Origin: Methylococcaceae bacterium UBA662
GTDB taxonomy: Bacteria > Pseudomonadota > Gammaproteobacteria > Methylococcales > Methylomonadaceae
Direction: 5' to 3'
Length of the DNA stretch: 7,484 nt
Assembly (NCBI GenBank): GCA_002299425.1
Contig: DBNW01000071.1
Span: forward strand, 1 to 7,484
The notes beneath the pieces were generated by a model. The model saw nothing but the letters and a program-made list of their open reading frames with translations, was not told the origin of the DNA and did no database searches. Positions 1 through 6,215 of this stretch are shown here, in pieces; position 1 is the stretch's first letter, and every line of letters starts with the position of its first letter. The translations under genes and the position numbers were made by a program.

Positions 1-70
1 GTACCTTCGCGCTCCTCCGTTACGCTTTAGGAGGAGACCGCCCCAGTCAAACGGCCCACCAGGCACTGTT
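1..70 (-). rRNA. 23S rRNA fragment (domain V, P-loop region), truncated
   Basis: Read on the minus strand, these bases match the very conserved 23S rRNA stretch around the peptidyl-transferase P loop. The core GTTTGACTGGGGCGGTCTCC is followed by TCCTAAAG, GTAACGGAGGAG and CGAAGGT, and preceded by ACAGTG and CTGGTGGG. The match runs to the left edge of the window, so the 3' half of the rRNA may continue outside. To the right, where the 5' part of a minus-strand 23S gene should lie, recognisable homology ends near base 70. The usual bacterial TGGGTAGTTTG or TGGGCAGTTTG reads TGGGCCGTTTG here, a change in a conserved position. It may be a broken pseudogene copy, a rearranged rRNA gene or a contig join; the window does not decide. 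Confidence 0.72.
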
Positions 71-118
71 ACGCCAAGGTTAGGGATCCGGCTCGCTTGG
101 CCATATAACGCCAATCCG

Positions 119-135
119 CCCGCCCACTGGGCGGG
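119..135. repeat. GC-only inverted repeat (7-bp stem, 3-base loop)
   Basis: CCCGCCC (119-125) and GGGCGGG (129-135) form a perfect seven-pair stem around the loop ACT. It would be a very stable hairpin on either strand. No T-tract follows in either direction, so it could be a REP-like element, an mRNA 3' end stabiliser for the leftward operon or part of a mobile-element end. Its role is unknown. Confidence 0.6.
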
Positions 136-161
136 GCAAACCTTGACAAACTCGGGTTTGC
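136..161. repeat. second inverted repeat directly beside the first
   Basis: GCAAACC (136-142) pairs with GGTTTGC (155-161), giving seven pairs and a 12-base loop. An alternative inner hairpin pairs CAAAC (147-151) with GTTTG (156-160) around the tetraloop TCGG. The two foldings share the right arm and exclude each other. The element abuts the GC hairpin at 119-135, so the two form a tandem hairpin pair about 100 bases beyond the anbu stop codon. Confidence 0.5.
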
Positions 162-263
162 GTTCCCTGTTTATCCATTACATTTGCAGATTTAACCCAT
201 TAGCGTTTTTTTGACGAGACCATCAAGGCCAAGCGTTTCCTGCCTGTTTAGCCCCTGCCTATT

Positions 264-1019
264 TTATAAATCAGCCCGGATGACCTTAACCAGCTTTGCA
301 TCAATTGGCGGCAAAGCGGCAATCGCCTCGCGTAGCTTTGCCTCCCAACTGCGCCGTAGTTGCCGCAAATAATCGTCCCCGTCCTCAAAACGGTAGTATT
401 CATGGAACGAGAAGCTGTCTTTGCGATAAATCAGCATTTCCACCGGGGCGCCTACGCTGGCGTTGCTGCGGATGGTGGAATCCATTGACACCAGGCAACA
501 ACGGGCGGCATTGTCAATGGGGGTTTCCAGGGTAAGAAAGCGGTCCAATATGGGTTTGCCATACTTGCTTTCGCCGATTTGCAAAAAGGGGGTATTGGCG
601 GAGGTGGTGATGCTGTTGCCTTCGGCATACACCATATAGGCACCTTGCGGCTCGCCGGCTATTTGTCCGGCGACGATAAACGTGGCGGAAGGGTTAAAGG
701 CGGACTGGCCTTGTGAATGGGTATGTTGCTTTTGCTTTTCGACGCTAATTTGCCCCAGGTACGCGGCCGCCTCTGACAGGCACTCGACCGTGTTGATATT
801 GGTTCCGGCATCCTTAATTTTATCGCGGTGCACTTGTTCCAACACGGCTTGCGTAGTCGCTAGATTGCCGGCACAAAGCATGACAATGCACCGGTCGCTA
901 GGGGTCTTGAAAGCGTGCATTTTGCTGTGGTTACTGACATTGTCAATGCCGGCATTAGTCCTTGAGTCAGAGACCAAGATCAAGCCCTCGTTGATTGAAG
1001 CCGCGATGCAATATGTCAT
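264..1019 (-). CDS. anbu: Anbu, proteasome/HslV-like N-terminal-nucleophile peptidase
   Basis: This 251-residue protein belongs to the proteasome beta-subunit fold as the bacterial Anbu family, sometimes annotated 'proteasome-type protease' or BPH; family members are about this length. The N-terminus MTYCIAASINEGLILVSDSR fits Anbu: Thr2, exposed by Met removal, is the expected nucleophile, Asp18 matches proteasomal Asp17, and Lys33 in HSKMH matches the catalytic lysine. Later family-like stretches are CAGNLATTQAVLE, the glycine-rich VAGQIAGEPQGAYMVYAEGN, and QIGESKYGKPILDR. There is no signal peptide, so it should act in the cytoplasm as an oligomer. ATG at 1017-1019 is the natural start because the nucleophile must be residue 2; no good Shine-Dalgarno precedes it. 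It is the last gene of the row, separated from the preceding transglutaminase gene by 98 bp that may hold its own promoter. The family's natural substrate is not established. Confidence 0.93.
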   Translation of the reverse strand: MTYCIAASINEGLILVSDSRTNAGIDNVSNHSKMHAFKTPSDRCIVMLCAGNLATTQAVLEQVHRDKIKDAGTNINTVECLSEAAAYLGQISVEKQKQHTHSQGQSAFNPSATFIVAGQIAGEPQGAYMVYAEGNSITTSANTPFLQIGESKYGKPILDRFLTLETPIDNAARCCLVSMDSTIRSNASVGAPVEMLIYRKDSFSFHEYYRFEDGDDYLRQLRRSWEAKLREAIAALPPIDAKLVKVIRADL

Positions 1020-1035
1020 AAGGATTTGCTTTGAG

Positions 1036-1093
1036 TTTTTACCTGGGCCGAGAATTTTAAACCATTTTAGCGGGGCAGGTAAAAAAACTGCCC
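1036..1093 (-). promoter_or_regulatory. anbu leader: competing hairpins overlapping a weak promoter-like sequence
   Basis: A perfect 10-base inverted repeat, TTTTTACCTG (1036-1045) and CAGGTAAAAA (1076-1085), is separated by 30 bp, so the arm centres are 40 bp apart. The right arm also takes part in a second hairpin, GGGCAG (1073-1078) with CTGCCC (1088-1093), so the two structures cannot form together in minus-strand RNA. On the minus strand, TTTACC (1078-1083) and TAAAAT (1054-1059), 18 bp apart, resemble sigma70 -35 and -10 boxes, with four and five of six consensus bases. The arms would then lie at -35 and just after the transcription start. The repeats are seen directly; promoter and regulatory roles are inferred and weak. 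Confidence 0.35.
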
Positions 1094-1117
1094 GATGAGA
1101 CCGGGTTAAACCGGCCC

Positions 1118-1918
1118 TTATACGAACAGGGAGTTATCCAGGCTTTCAACCATTATCCGCATATCGGTCAGTACGGCCCCCGAACCAAATTGGTGGTAAA
1201 TGGCCACATTCGCCGCGTCGTGGCCAAAACCGATCACCGCCCGGCTGGCATTGAGGTCAGGCTGGGTTGGGTCGAACGTGTACCAGCGCCCGCCCACATA
1301 AGCCTCAAACCAGGCATGCAAATCCATCGGCGACAGGTTATGCAGATAGCCGACCACAATTCTTGCCGGAATACTGATGCTCCGGCACAAGGCTATGCCC
1401 AGATGCGCCAAGTCACGGCAGACGCCGTAACCCCGGTCAAGGATTTCCAGTGCCGACAACGAGGTTTCGCTGGAGCCCGGCACATAGCGGATCTGGGTGC
1501 GTACCCATTCAACAATGCGTTCCACTTGGCAATAACCGGGCGGGGCATCACCGGCAATTTCGCTGGCCTTTTCGTTTAGGCGGTCGGATTCACAATAACG
1601 GCTGGGCGCCAAATAACAGAGCGCATAAGCAGGCAAATGCTGGATTTCGACAAACCCGGCATTGGAATCGGTATCGGTTTGGCCCGCCACTTTTACTTCT
1701 GCGGAGGTATGGATAAAAAACACGCCCTGCGGGGCCAGCAACCGCTGGCAGGCATTGCCATAGCTGTCGTAATGTTCGGCAATGTCCACACAGGGTTTGA
1801 TCGTGTAACTTTCCCGCTTGACCGTTTGCCCAATACCCCGATACAAACGCAGCATAAAAATAAATGCCGTCGGCTCGTCAACCTGAAAATACAAATCGCT
1901 GGTCACCCTCATGTTCAT
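1118..1918 (-). CDS. transglutaminase-like cysteine peptidase/amidase, second divergent copy
   Basis: The 266-residue protein has a beta-rich N-terminal part (about 1-95, with YDSYGNACQRL) followed by a transglutaminase core (about 140-220). The papain-like triad is complete: Cys167 in YGVCRDLAHLG, His201 in DLHAWFEAY and Asp216 in TFDPTQ. Bacterial members of this fold act mostly as peptidases or amidases, and the substrate here is unknown. No signal peptide is visible, so a cytoplasmic location is likely. ATG at 1916-1918 overlaps the stop of the ParA-like gene as ATGA and has no Shine-Dalgarno of its own, which points to translational coupling; a second ATG two codons on is an alternative. 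The sequence differs clearly from the other transglutaminase in this row (2711-3607) and resembles a separate family of about 265 residues widespread in proteobacteria, so the two are probably not recent duplicates. Confidence 0.9.
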   Translation of the reverse strand: MNMRVTSDLYFQVDEPTAFIFMLRLYRGIGQTVKRESYTIKPCVDIAEHYDSYGNACQRLLAPQGVFFIHTSAEVKVAGQTDTDSNAGFVEIQHLPAYALCYLAPSRYCESDRLNEKASEIAGDAPPGYCQVERIVEWVRTQIRYVPGSSETSLSALEILDRGYGVCRDLAHLGIALCRSISIPARIVVGYLHNLSPMDLHAWFEAYVGGRWYTFDPTQPDLNASRAVIGFGHDAANVAIYHQFGSGAVLTDMRIMVESLDNSLFV

Positions 1919-2622
1919 GGTAGGTTGCAGTCAATTATCAAGTCCAGTTGGTTGTAGGCATGATTTAGCCACATCCTGACCCTTTGCCTATCTAACAGCC
2001 CAAGTGTGTTCAAATGTTCAAGGTCGCGTTTCCGCGCCGCCCAAAAGCTGAGGCTGTTGGCGTCGATCTTTTGCATGGTGGGGTTGTGCAGGTGTTTGAT
2101 GACCACGATTTTTGCCCCTATGTCCAAAGCCCTATCCTTGACCCCGGAAAATTCCAAGGTGGTAAATTCTTCCCCACGAAGTTGGTTTTGCACCAACACA
2201 TAATTCAGCTTGGCGTTGTATTGATTCAGCAATTTCTCCAGTAAATCGACACTGTCCTTGCCGGAGTCCATGACATTCCAGTAATAAAGCCTGATGCCCA
2301 TTTCCTCGGCCAATTCGATAACCCCCGAATTTTCTATCCAATTCGCCAACGGGTAATGGGTTTGCGCCGCCAGGTCGACGATGATGTTGTGCTCGGGCTT
2401 GGCCACGGCGGCCTCAACAATCGCATCCAAGCTCTGATAATCCTCGATGACCGAGGGCGATGTGTAATCGCTGTAAAAACGCAGCAAGGCGCCGTGGGTG
2501 CGGTCGGTGTCAAACGCGGCAAAAGGGATGTCTTTGTCGATCATGTACTGGGCCAGAATCCGCGCCACCACGGATTTGCCGACCCCGCCTTTTTCCCCGC
2601 CTATAAAATGGATAGTGCTCAT
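1915..2622 (-). CDS. ParA/MinD-type deviant-Walker P-loop ATPase
   Basis: This 235-residue protein is a SIMIBI-class P-loop ATPase of the ParA/MinD/CobQ type. It has a deviant Walker A motif, GGEKGGVGKS, with the signature Lys11 and the P-loop Lys16, an A' region AFDTDRTHG with Asp38 and Asp40, and Walker B IIVDLAAQT (80-88) with Asp83. Close relatives are often annotated as nucleotide-binding or mobilisation-type proteins without demonstrated function. ATG at 2620-2622 is chosen because AGAGAGG lies four bases upstream and the P-loop follows directly, as in the family; an upstream in-frame start at 2670 would add 16 unlikely residues. No MinD-like amphipathic C-terminus is obvious. The gene sits between the two transglutaminase genes and overlaps the second by ATGA. 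No ParB partner or centromere-like repeats are visible, so plasmid or chromosome partition is unlikely. A role in positioning or ATP-dependent control of the neighbouring enzymes is inference. Confidence 0.88.
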   Translation of the reverse strand: MSTIHFIGGEKGGVGKSVVARILAQYMIDKDIPFAAFDTDRTHGALLRFYSDYTSPSVIEDYQSLDAIVEAAVAKPEHNIIVDLAAQTHYPLANWIENSGVIELAEEMGIRLYYWNVMDSGKDSVDLLEKLLNQYNAKLNYVLVQNQLRGEEFTTLEFSGVKDRALDIGAKIVVIKHLHNPTMQKIDANSLSFWAARKRDLEHLNTLGLLDRQRVRMWLNHAYNQLDLIIDCNLP

Positions 2623-2626
2623 AAAA

Positions 2627-2633
2627 CCTCTCT
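2627..2633 (-). promoter_or_regulatory. ribosome binding site of the ParA-like gene
   Basis: On the minus strand AGAGAGG lies four bases before the ATG at 2622. It decides the start in favour of this ATG over the in-frame codon at 2670, which would place the P-loop unusually far from the N-terminus. Confidence 0.65.
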
Positions 2634-2710
2634 GTTCAATTGAAGATAATGTTGTTGCTGGCCCGCCCATCGGTCTGCTGCTGTGTTGCCCTAATGCCTG
2701 TGATACCGCC

Positions 2711-3607
2711 TCACGTCAAGCGCATAACGTCCACCGACACCGATAAGCTGTGCTGGCCGCCGCCAAAAGCGATTCCTTTCAGCGGCGTGACATCGGCGAA
2801 ATCCCGCCCCCATGCCAAAGTAATATGCTGATCAAATGGCAGTTTATTGTTGGTCGGGTCAAAATCCACCCAACCGATTCCGGGTATGTACACCGAAAAC
2901 CAAGCATGCGAGGCATCGGCGCCAACCAAACGCGGCACCCCAGCTTGAGGTGCCGTTTCCACATAGCCGCTGACATAGCGCGCGGCCAAACCAAAGCTAC
3001 GCAGACAGGCGATCGCCAAATGGGCAAAATCTTGGCAAACGCCGCGCCGATGCGCCATCACTTCCGACAACGGGGTGGCGATGGTGGTAAAACAAGGATC
3101 GTAGGTAAAATCGCGATAAATCCGTTGCATCAAATCCCTGACCACCTCTAGCAGGGGTCGTCCGGGTTGGAAGGATAATCCGGCATATTCGGCCAAGACG
3201 GGCGAGTTGGCCGCCATGGGCGAATCCAACACACAATAGCGGGCATCCAACAGCTCCCGGCTTAATTGCGGGGTTTGTGCGTAACCTTCCTGAAGCTGGC
3301 CGCGCACGTGCTCCCAAGCTGTTTGCTGACCGTTGTCATCGGGTTCGGGGCGTGGATAGACGGCCACATCGCTGGTGACCGTGACCACCAGCTGAGTGTG
3401 CATTTTCTGCACGGCGAAATAAGTGACCTGGTTGCCAAAATAATCCGTGCGTTCATAAAAGTCGGTGGCCGCCGGAGTGACCTGAAATTCGCTGCTTAAA
3501 CACTGCTGCCGCCAAAATTCACGGGGACGCAACCGGGCTTCGTTCTGGCAAAGCCCGACTGCCTGGCTGTAATGGTAAGCGGTGCTGTGGGTGATACGGT
3601 AATTCAC
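2711..3607 (-). CDS. transglutaminase-like protein with bacterial transglutaminase N-terminal domain
   Basis: The 298-residue protein starts with the bacterial transglutaminase-like N-terminal domain (about 1-85; MNYRITHSTAYHY, then ARLRPRE and DYFGNQVTYF), followed by the transglutaminase core (about 155-255). The triad is complete: Cys191 in HRRGVCQDFAH, His234 in DASHAWF and Asp250 in WVDFDPTNN. The C-terminal GRDFADVTPLKG stretch is typical of the family that accompanies ATP-grasp/alpha-E proteins. The expected activity is cysteine-dependent cleavage or transfer at an amide bond in the cytoplasm; no signal peptide is seen. The start is GTG (3605-3607), which overlaps the upstream stop codon as GTGA and is preceded by GAGGA six bases away. 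The family's usual N-terminus begins exactly here, so the GTG is well supported. Tight coupling to the ATP-grasp/alpha-E gene suggests equal production of the two proteins. Confidence 0.93.
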   Translation of the reverse strand: MNYRITHSTAYHYSQAVGLCQNEARLRPREFWRQQCLSSEFQVTPAATDFYERTDYFGNQVTYFAVQKMHTQLVVTVTSDVAVYPRPEPDDNGQQTAWEHVRGQLQEGYAQTPQLSRELLDARYCVLDSPMAANSPVLAEYAGLSFQPGRPLLEVVRDLMQRIYRDFTYDPCFTTIATPLSEVMAHRRGVCQDFAHLAIACLRSFGLAARYVSGYVETAPQAGVPRLVGADASHAWFSVYIPGIGWVDFDPTNNKLPFDQHITLAWGRDFADVTPLKGIAFGGGQHSLSVSVDVMRLT

Positions 3608-6192
3608 AATTCATCCTCGGCGAGGGTTTTGATGCTCACCACCTGCGCCGTTTGGGCATGGTTAAAATAAGCTTGGGCGACCTCGTTGGCGATCTGCCAC
3701 AACAATTGGCGGGTGCTGTCCAACAACCAACCCAGCTTATCATAACCCCACGCTTCCTCATTGGTGGCCAATACCTCATCGGCACTGCCCAAACGCACGT
3801 CGGTATAGGCTTTTAGGATCAGCCGCTCTTCCACGGACAGGCGGGATTTTCCGGTTTCCCTGGGCAAACCGGCAATGTGGCCGGACAAGTGTTGCAGCTG
3901 ATAGGCCACAGAACGCGGGTGGCTCGGATCAAACAACAGCAATTCCAGCAACAACGGCAATTGCATGACGGCGCGGTAGCGGCGCTGGTAAACGGAAAAA
4001 CTGTCCGTGGCCACCAACACCGCCTCCACCACCTGCTGCAACAAGGCTTGACCATGTTTAACCTGCAAGCTACTGCGCAGCAAGGCCACCAACAACAAGG
4101 CGCGCTCCAAACGCCTGCCGCTGTCCAACAGCAACCAGCCCGCCTCGCGGGTCATGCTTTCGTTGATTAGCCCGGTGAAGGCGACAATACCCGTGATCAG
4201 TTCATCCAAACTGGTTTGCAGCGGTTCAATCCCCGTCATCGCCCGTGGTTGCCAGCGGTGCTGTATGCTGTCGACGCTGCGCCAGGTGTCTTGCGACCAC
4301 AAATCCCGGACACTAAACGCGGCATAGTTCCAAGCCTGGATATTGGCCGACAGGGAGCCGGTCTTTTTGGCATCCTTGACCGAAACCAACAAATCGGCCA
4401 ATAGGTTTTGGGGCGATGCCGACAGCCCATTGGCAAGGGCCAAGCGCGAACCCGTGACATGATTGAACGCTTGCAACAGCACCGCCAAACAGTGGTCATC
4501 GAGGTCGTCTTTATACTCCTGGCTGGTGCGGTATTTTGCCAAAATCGTCCGCAACAGGCGGGCTGTGCAATCAATGCGTTCCACATAGCGGCCAACCCAA
4601 AACAAGTGGTCGGCGGCACGGCTGGTCAGGGCCTCCGGTATCGGGTTCAGTATCAGGGGACGGTTAAGCCGGGTCGTGCGCGGCGGCGTGGGTTCGGTTT
4701 TGCCCGCCAAAACCCAGGTGTCCTTGCTGATGCCGCCGACCTGGTTGGACACCACCACGCCTTCCTTGTCCCTAGGCACCCGCGTCAACCCCCCCGGCAT
4801 CACCTGGTAACCGTCGTCATCGGCGACCACGAAAGCCCTCAACACGGCGTTACGGGGCTCTATGTGATGGTCGATAAAAGCGGGGATGGTGGAAAAGCTG
4901 AACTGCTCCTGGCCAACGTACCAATGCGGCTTGGCGAGAATGGCGGCGCGGAGCCGGTCTTTTTCCGCACTGCTGAGTTCATTGCCGAAAATCAAGTCAT
5001 TCGCTTGCCTGCGGTTGATATGCTTGATGATCAGTTTGTCCAAATTGGCCAAGACAAAATCACGCTCCCGTTTTTGCCCGCACCACCACGTCGCCACCGA
5101 AGGTAAAATCAAATCTTTGCCCAAGAAATGTTGCGCCAAACTGGGCAAAAACGCCAACAACGCCGGATTTTCCAACAGGCTGCTGCCCAAAGGATTGACC
5201 ACGGCGACGTTGCCACGGCGCACGGCTTCCAACAAACCGGGCACCCCCAAGCGGGAATCGTTACGCAGCGACAGCGGGTCACAAAAATCGTCATCGACCC
5301 GGCGCAAGATGACATCCACCGGCTGCAAGCCTGCCAATGACTTAAGCCAAACATAGCCGTCGCGCACCGCCAAATCGTCACCCTGCACCAAGGTATAACC
5401 CAGATACGAGGCCAAATAGGCGTGTTCAAAATACGTTTCGTTATAAGGCCCCGGGGTCAGCACCACAACGCGGGGGTTGTCCTTGTTGTGCAAAGCCATG
5501 CTGGCCAGACGTTGGCTAAAAATATTAAAAAACCCCGATAGCCGGTTGACACGGGTTTCCCGCAGGATGTCCGGCAAAATACGCATCATCACCGCCCGGT
5601 TTTCCAAGGCGTAACCGGAACCGGAAGGGGCCTGGGTGCGGTCGTTCAAAACCCATAACTGCCCTTTTGCACCGCGCACGAGGTTGGCAGCATAAACGCT
5701 TAATTGTTTGCCGCGCCTGGGTATCGTACCCATGCAGGCATGCAGAAACCCCTGGTGGGCGAACACCAGTTCGCAAGGCAACAAACCTTTCTTCAACAAG
5801 GCCTGCTTGCCGTAGATATCCTTGAGGATCAAGTCCAGCAACTTGGCGCGTTGTTTAAGGCCGGCCTCGATGACCGTCCATTCCTCATTGCTGATCAACA
5901 GAGGAATGGGGTCCAAACGCCAAGGCCGGGCCAGTTTTTGGCCGTCGCCGTAGACGTTGTAGGTGACCCCGTTTTCCCGCAACAGTCTTTGCGCCTCGTG
6001 CCTACGAGAATCCAACGCCTCGCTGCCCATTTCCTCCAAGGTTTTGATGAACTGTGCCCAGTACGGCAACATCTTTTGCTCACTGGCGAGCATTTCATCG
6101 TAGCTGCCCAGACGGGTGGCATAGTGCTGTACGCCTATGCCACCCGTCGCTTGGGTTTCAGGTGCGGTGACGGATGCGTTTGCTGTGGTCAT
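3604..6192 (-). CDS. circularly permuted ATP-grasp / alpha-E fusion protein
   Basis: The 862-residue protein joins two families often encoded by adjacent genes. Residues about 30-500 are a circularly permuted type 2 ATP-grasp domain (COG2308), with YDEML near residue 34, NGVTYNVYGDG, the VVVLTPGPYNETYFEH stretch near 245-260 and RRVDDDFCDPLSLRNDSRLG near 297-316. Residues about 522-840 are an alpha-E domain (COG2307, all-helical), opening with LTSRAADHLFWVGRYVERID. ATP-grasp enzymes make amide or similar bonds through an acyl-phosphate. The alpha-E domain is a constant partner of unknown mechanism. No substrate is known, and published comparative genomics proposes peptide or isopeptide synthesis. 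There is no signal peptide or membrane segment. The start ATG at 6190-6192 lies 23 bp after the DUF2126 stop codon without a clear Shine-Dalgarno, and the stop overlaps the GTG start of the transglutaminase gene. Confidence 0.93.
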   Translation of the reverse strand: MTTANASVTAPETQATGGIGVQHYATRLGSYDEMLASEQKMLPYWAQFIKTLEEMGSEALDSRRHEAQRLLRENGVTYNVYGDGQKLARPWRLDPIPLLISNEEWTVIEAGLKQRAKLLDLILKDIYGKQALLKKGLLPCELVFAHQGFLHACMGTIPRRGKQLSVYAANLVRGAKGQLWVLNDRTQAPSGSGYALENRAVMMRILPDILRETRVNRLSGFFNIFSQRLASMALHNKDNPRVVVLTPGPYNETYFEHAYLASYLGYTLVQGDDLAVRDGYVWLKSLAGLQPVDVILRRVDDDFCDPLSLRNDSRLGVPGLLEAVRRGNVAVVNPLGSSLLENPALLAFLPSLAQHFLGKDLILPSVATWWCGQKRERDFVLANLDKLIIKHINRRQANDLIFGNELSSAEKDRLRAAILAKPHWYVGQEQFSFSTIPAFIDHHIEPRNAVLRAFVVADDDGYQVMPGGLTRVPRDKEGVVVSNQVGGISKDTWVLAGKTEPTPPRTTRLNRPLILNPIPEALTSRAADHLFWVGRYVERIDCTARLLRTILAKYRTSQEYKDDLDDHCLAVLLQAFNHVTGSRLALANGLSASPQNLLADLLVSVKDAKKTGSLSANIQAWNYAAFSVRDLWSQDTWRSVDSIQHRWQPRAMTGIEPLQTSLDELITGIVAFTGLINESMTREAGWLLLDSGRRLERALLLVALLRSSLQVKHGQALLQQVVEAVLVATDSFSVYQRRYRAVMQLPLLLELLLFDPSHPRSVAYQLQHLSGHIAGLPRETGKSRLSVEERLILKAYTDVRLGSADEVLATNEEAWGYDKLGWLLDSTRQLLWQIANEVAQAYFNHAQTAQVVSIKTLAEDEL
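3614..3618 (-). promoter_or_regulatory. ribosome binding site for the GTG-started transglutaminase gene
   Basis: GAGGA on the minus strand lies six bases before the GTG at 3607, inside the end of the ATP-grasp/alpha-E gene. A nearby ATG (3612-3614) is out of frame, so GTG is the real start. Confidence 0.65.
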
Positions 6193-6215
6193 AAGTCGGC
6201 TGGCTAACGGGGCGG

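Larger units (their letters stand above)
71..263. other. gene-free stretch between the rRNA fragment and anbu
   Basis: No coding sequence, tRNA or transposase can be supported here. The stretch holds two adjacent strong hairpins (119-161), a 7-base direct repeat ACGCCAA (71-77 and 108-114) and an A/T homopolymer (a run of seven T on the plus strand, about 205-211). Leftward transcripts from the operon end in this region, but neither hairpin is followed by a U-run in the minus-strand RNA, so no standard intrinsic terminator for anbu is visible. Confidence 0.6.

Noticed and set aside
71..114. 7-base direct repeat ACGCCAA (71-77 and 108-114) at the end of the rRNA homology, as a possible target-site duplication
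   Set aside because: Seven bases 37 bp apart are easily due to chance, and no transposase or matching terminal inverted repeats lie between or nearby.
136..211. Rho-independent terminator made of the hairpin at 136-161 and the T-run near 205-211
   Set aside because: The T-run is more than 40 bases from the stem and on the strand opposite to that needed for the leftward operon.
1..263. CRISPR array, tRNA gene or integron attC site in the gene-free end
   Set aside because: There are no regularly spaced repeats, no cloverleaf-like sequence and no convincing paired core sites.
682..1098. Plus-strand open frame of 138 codons opposite anbu
   Set aside because: It covers the well-supported minus-strand Anbu gene and its leader; no family features are seen in it.
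2623..2670. Upstream in-frame start for the ParA-like ATPase
   Set aside because: It would add 16 residues before the P-loop; the ATG at 2622 has a good ribosome binding site and fits the usual N-terminus of such ATPases.
4408..5106. Plus-strand open frame of 232 codons inside the ATP-grasp/alpha-E gene
   Set aside because: It is antisense to a clearly recognised protein, rich in Arg, Gln, His and Pro as expected of a GC-driven shadow frame, and has no family resemblance.
5704..6207. Plus-strand open frame of 167 codons opposite the start of the ATP-grasp gene
   Set aside because: It is a shadow of the minus-strand gene; the composition is unlike a real protein and no motif is recognisable.
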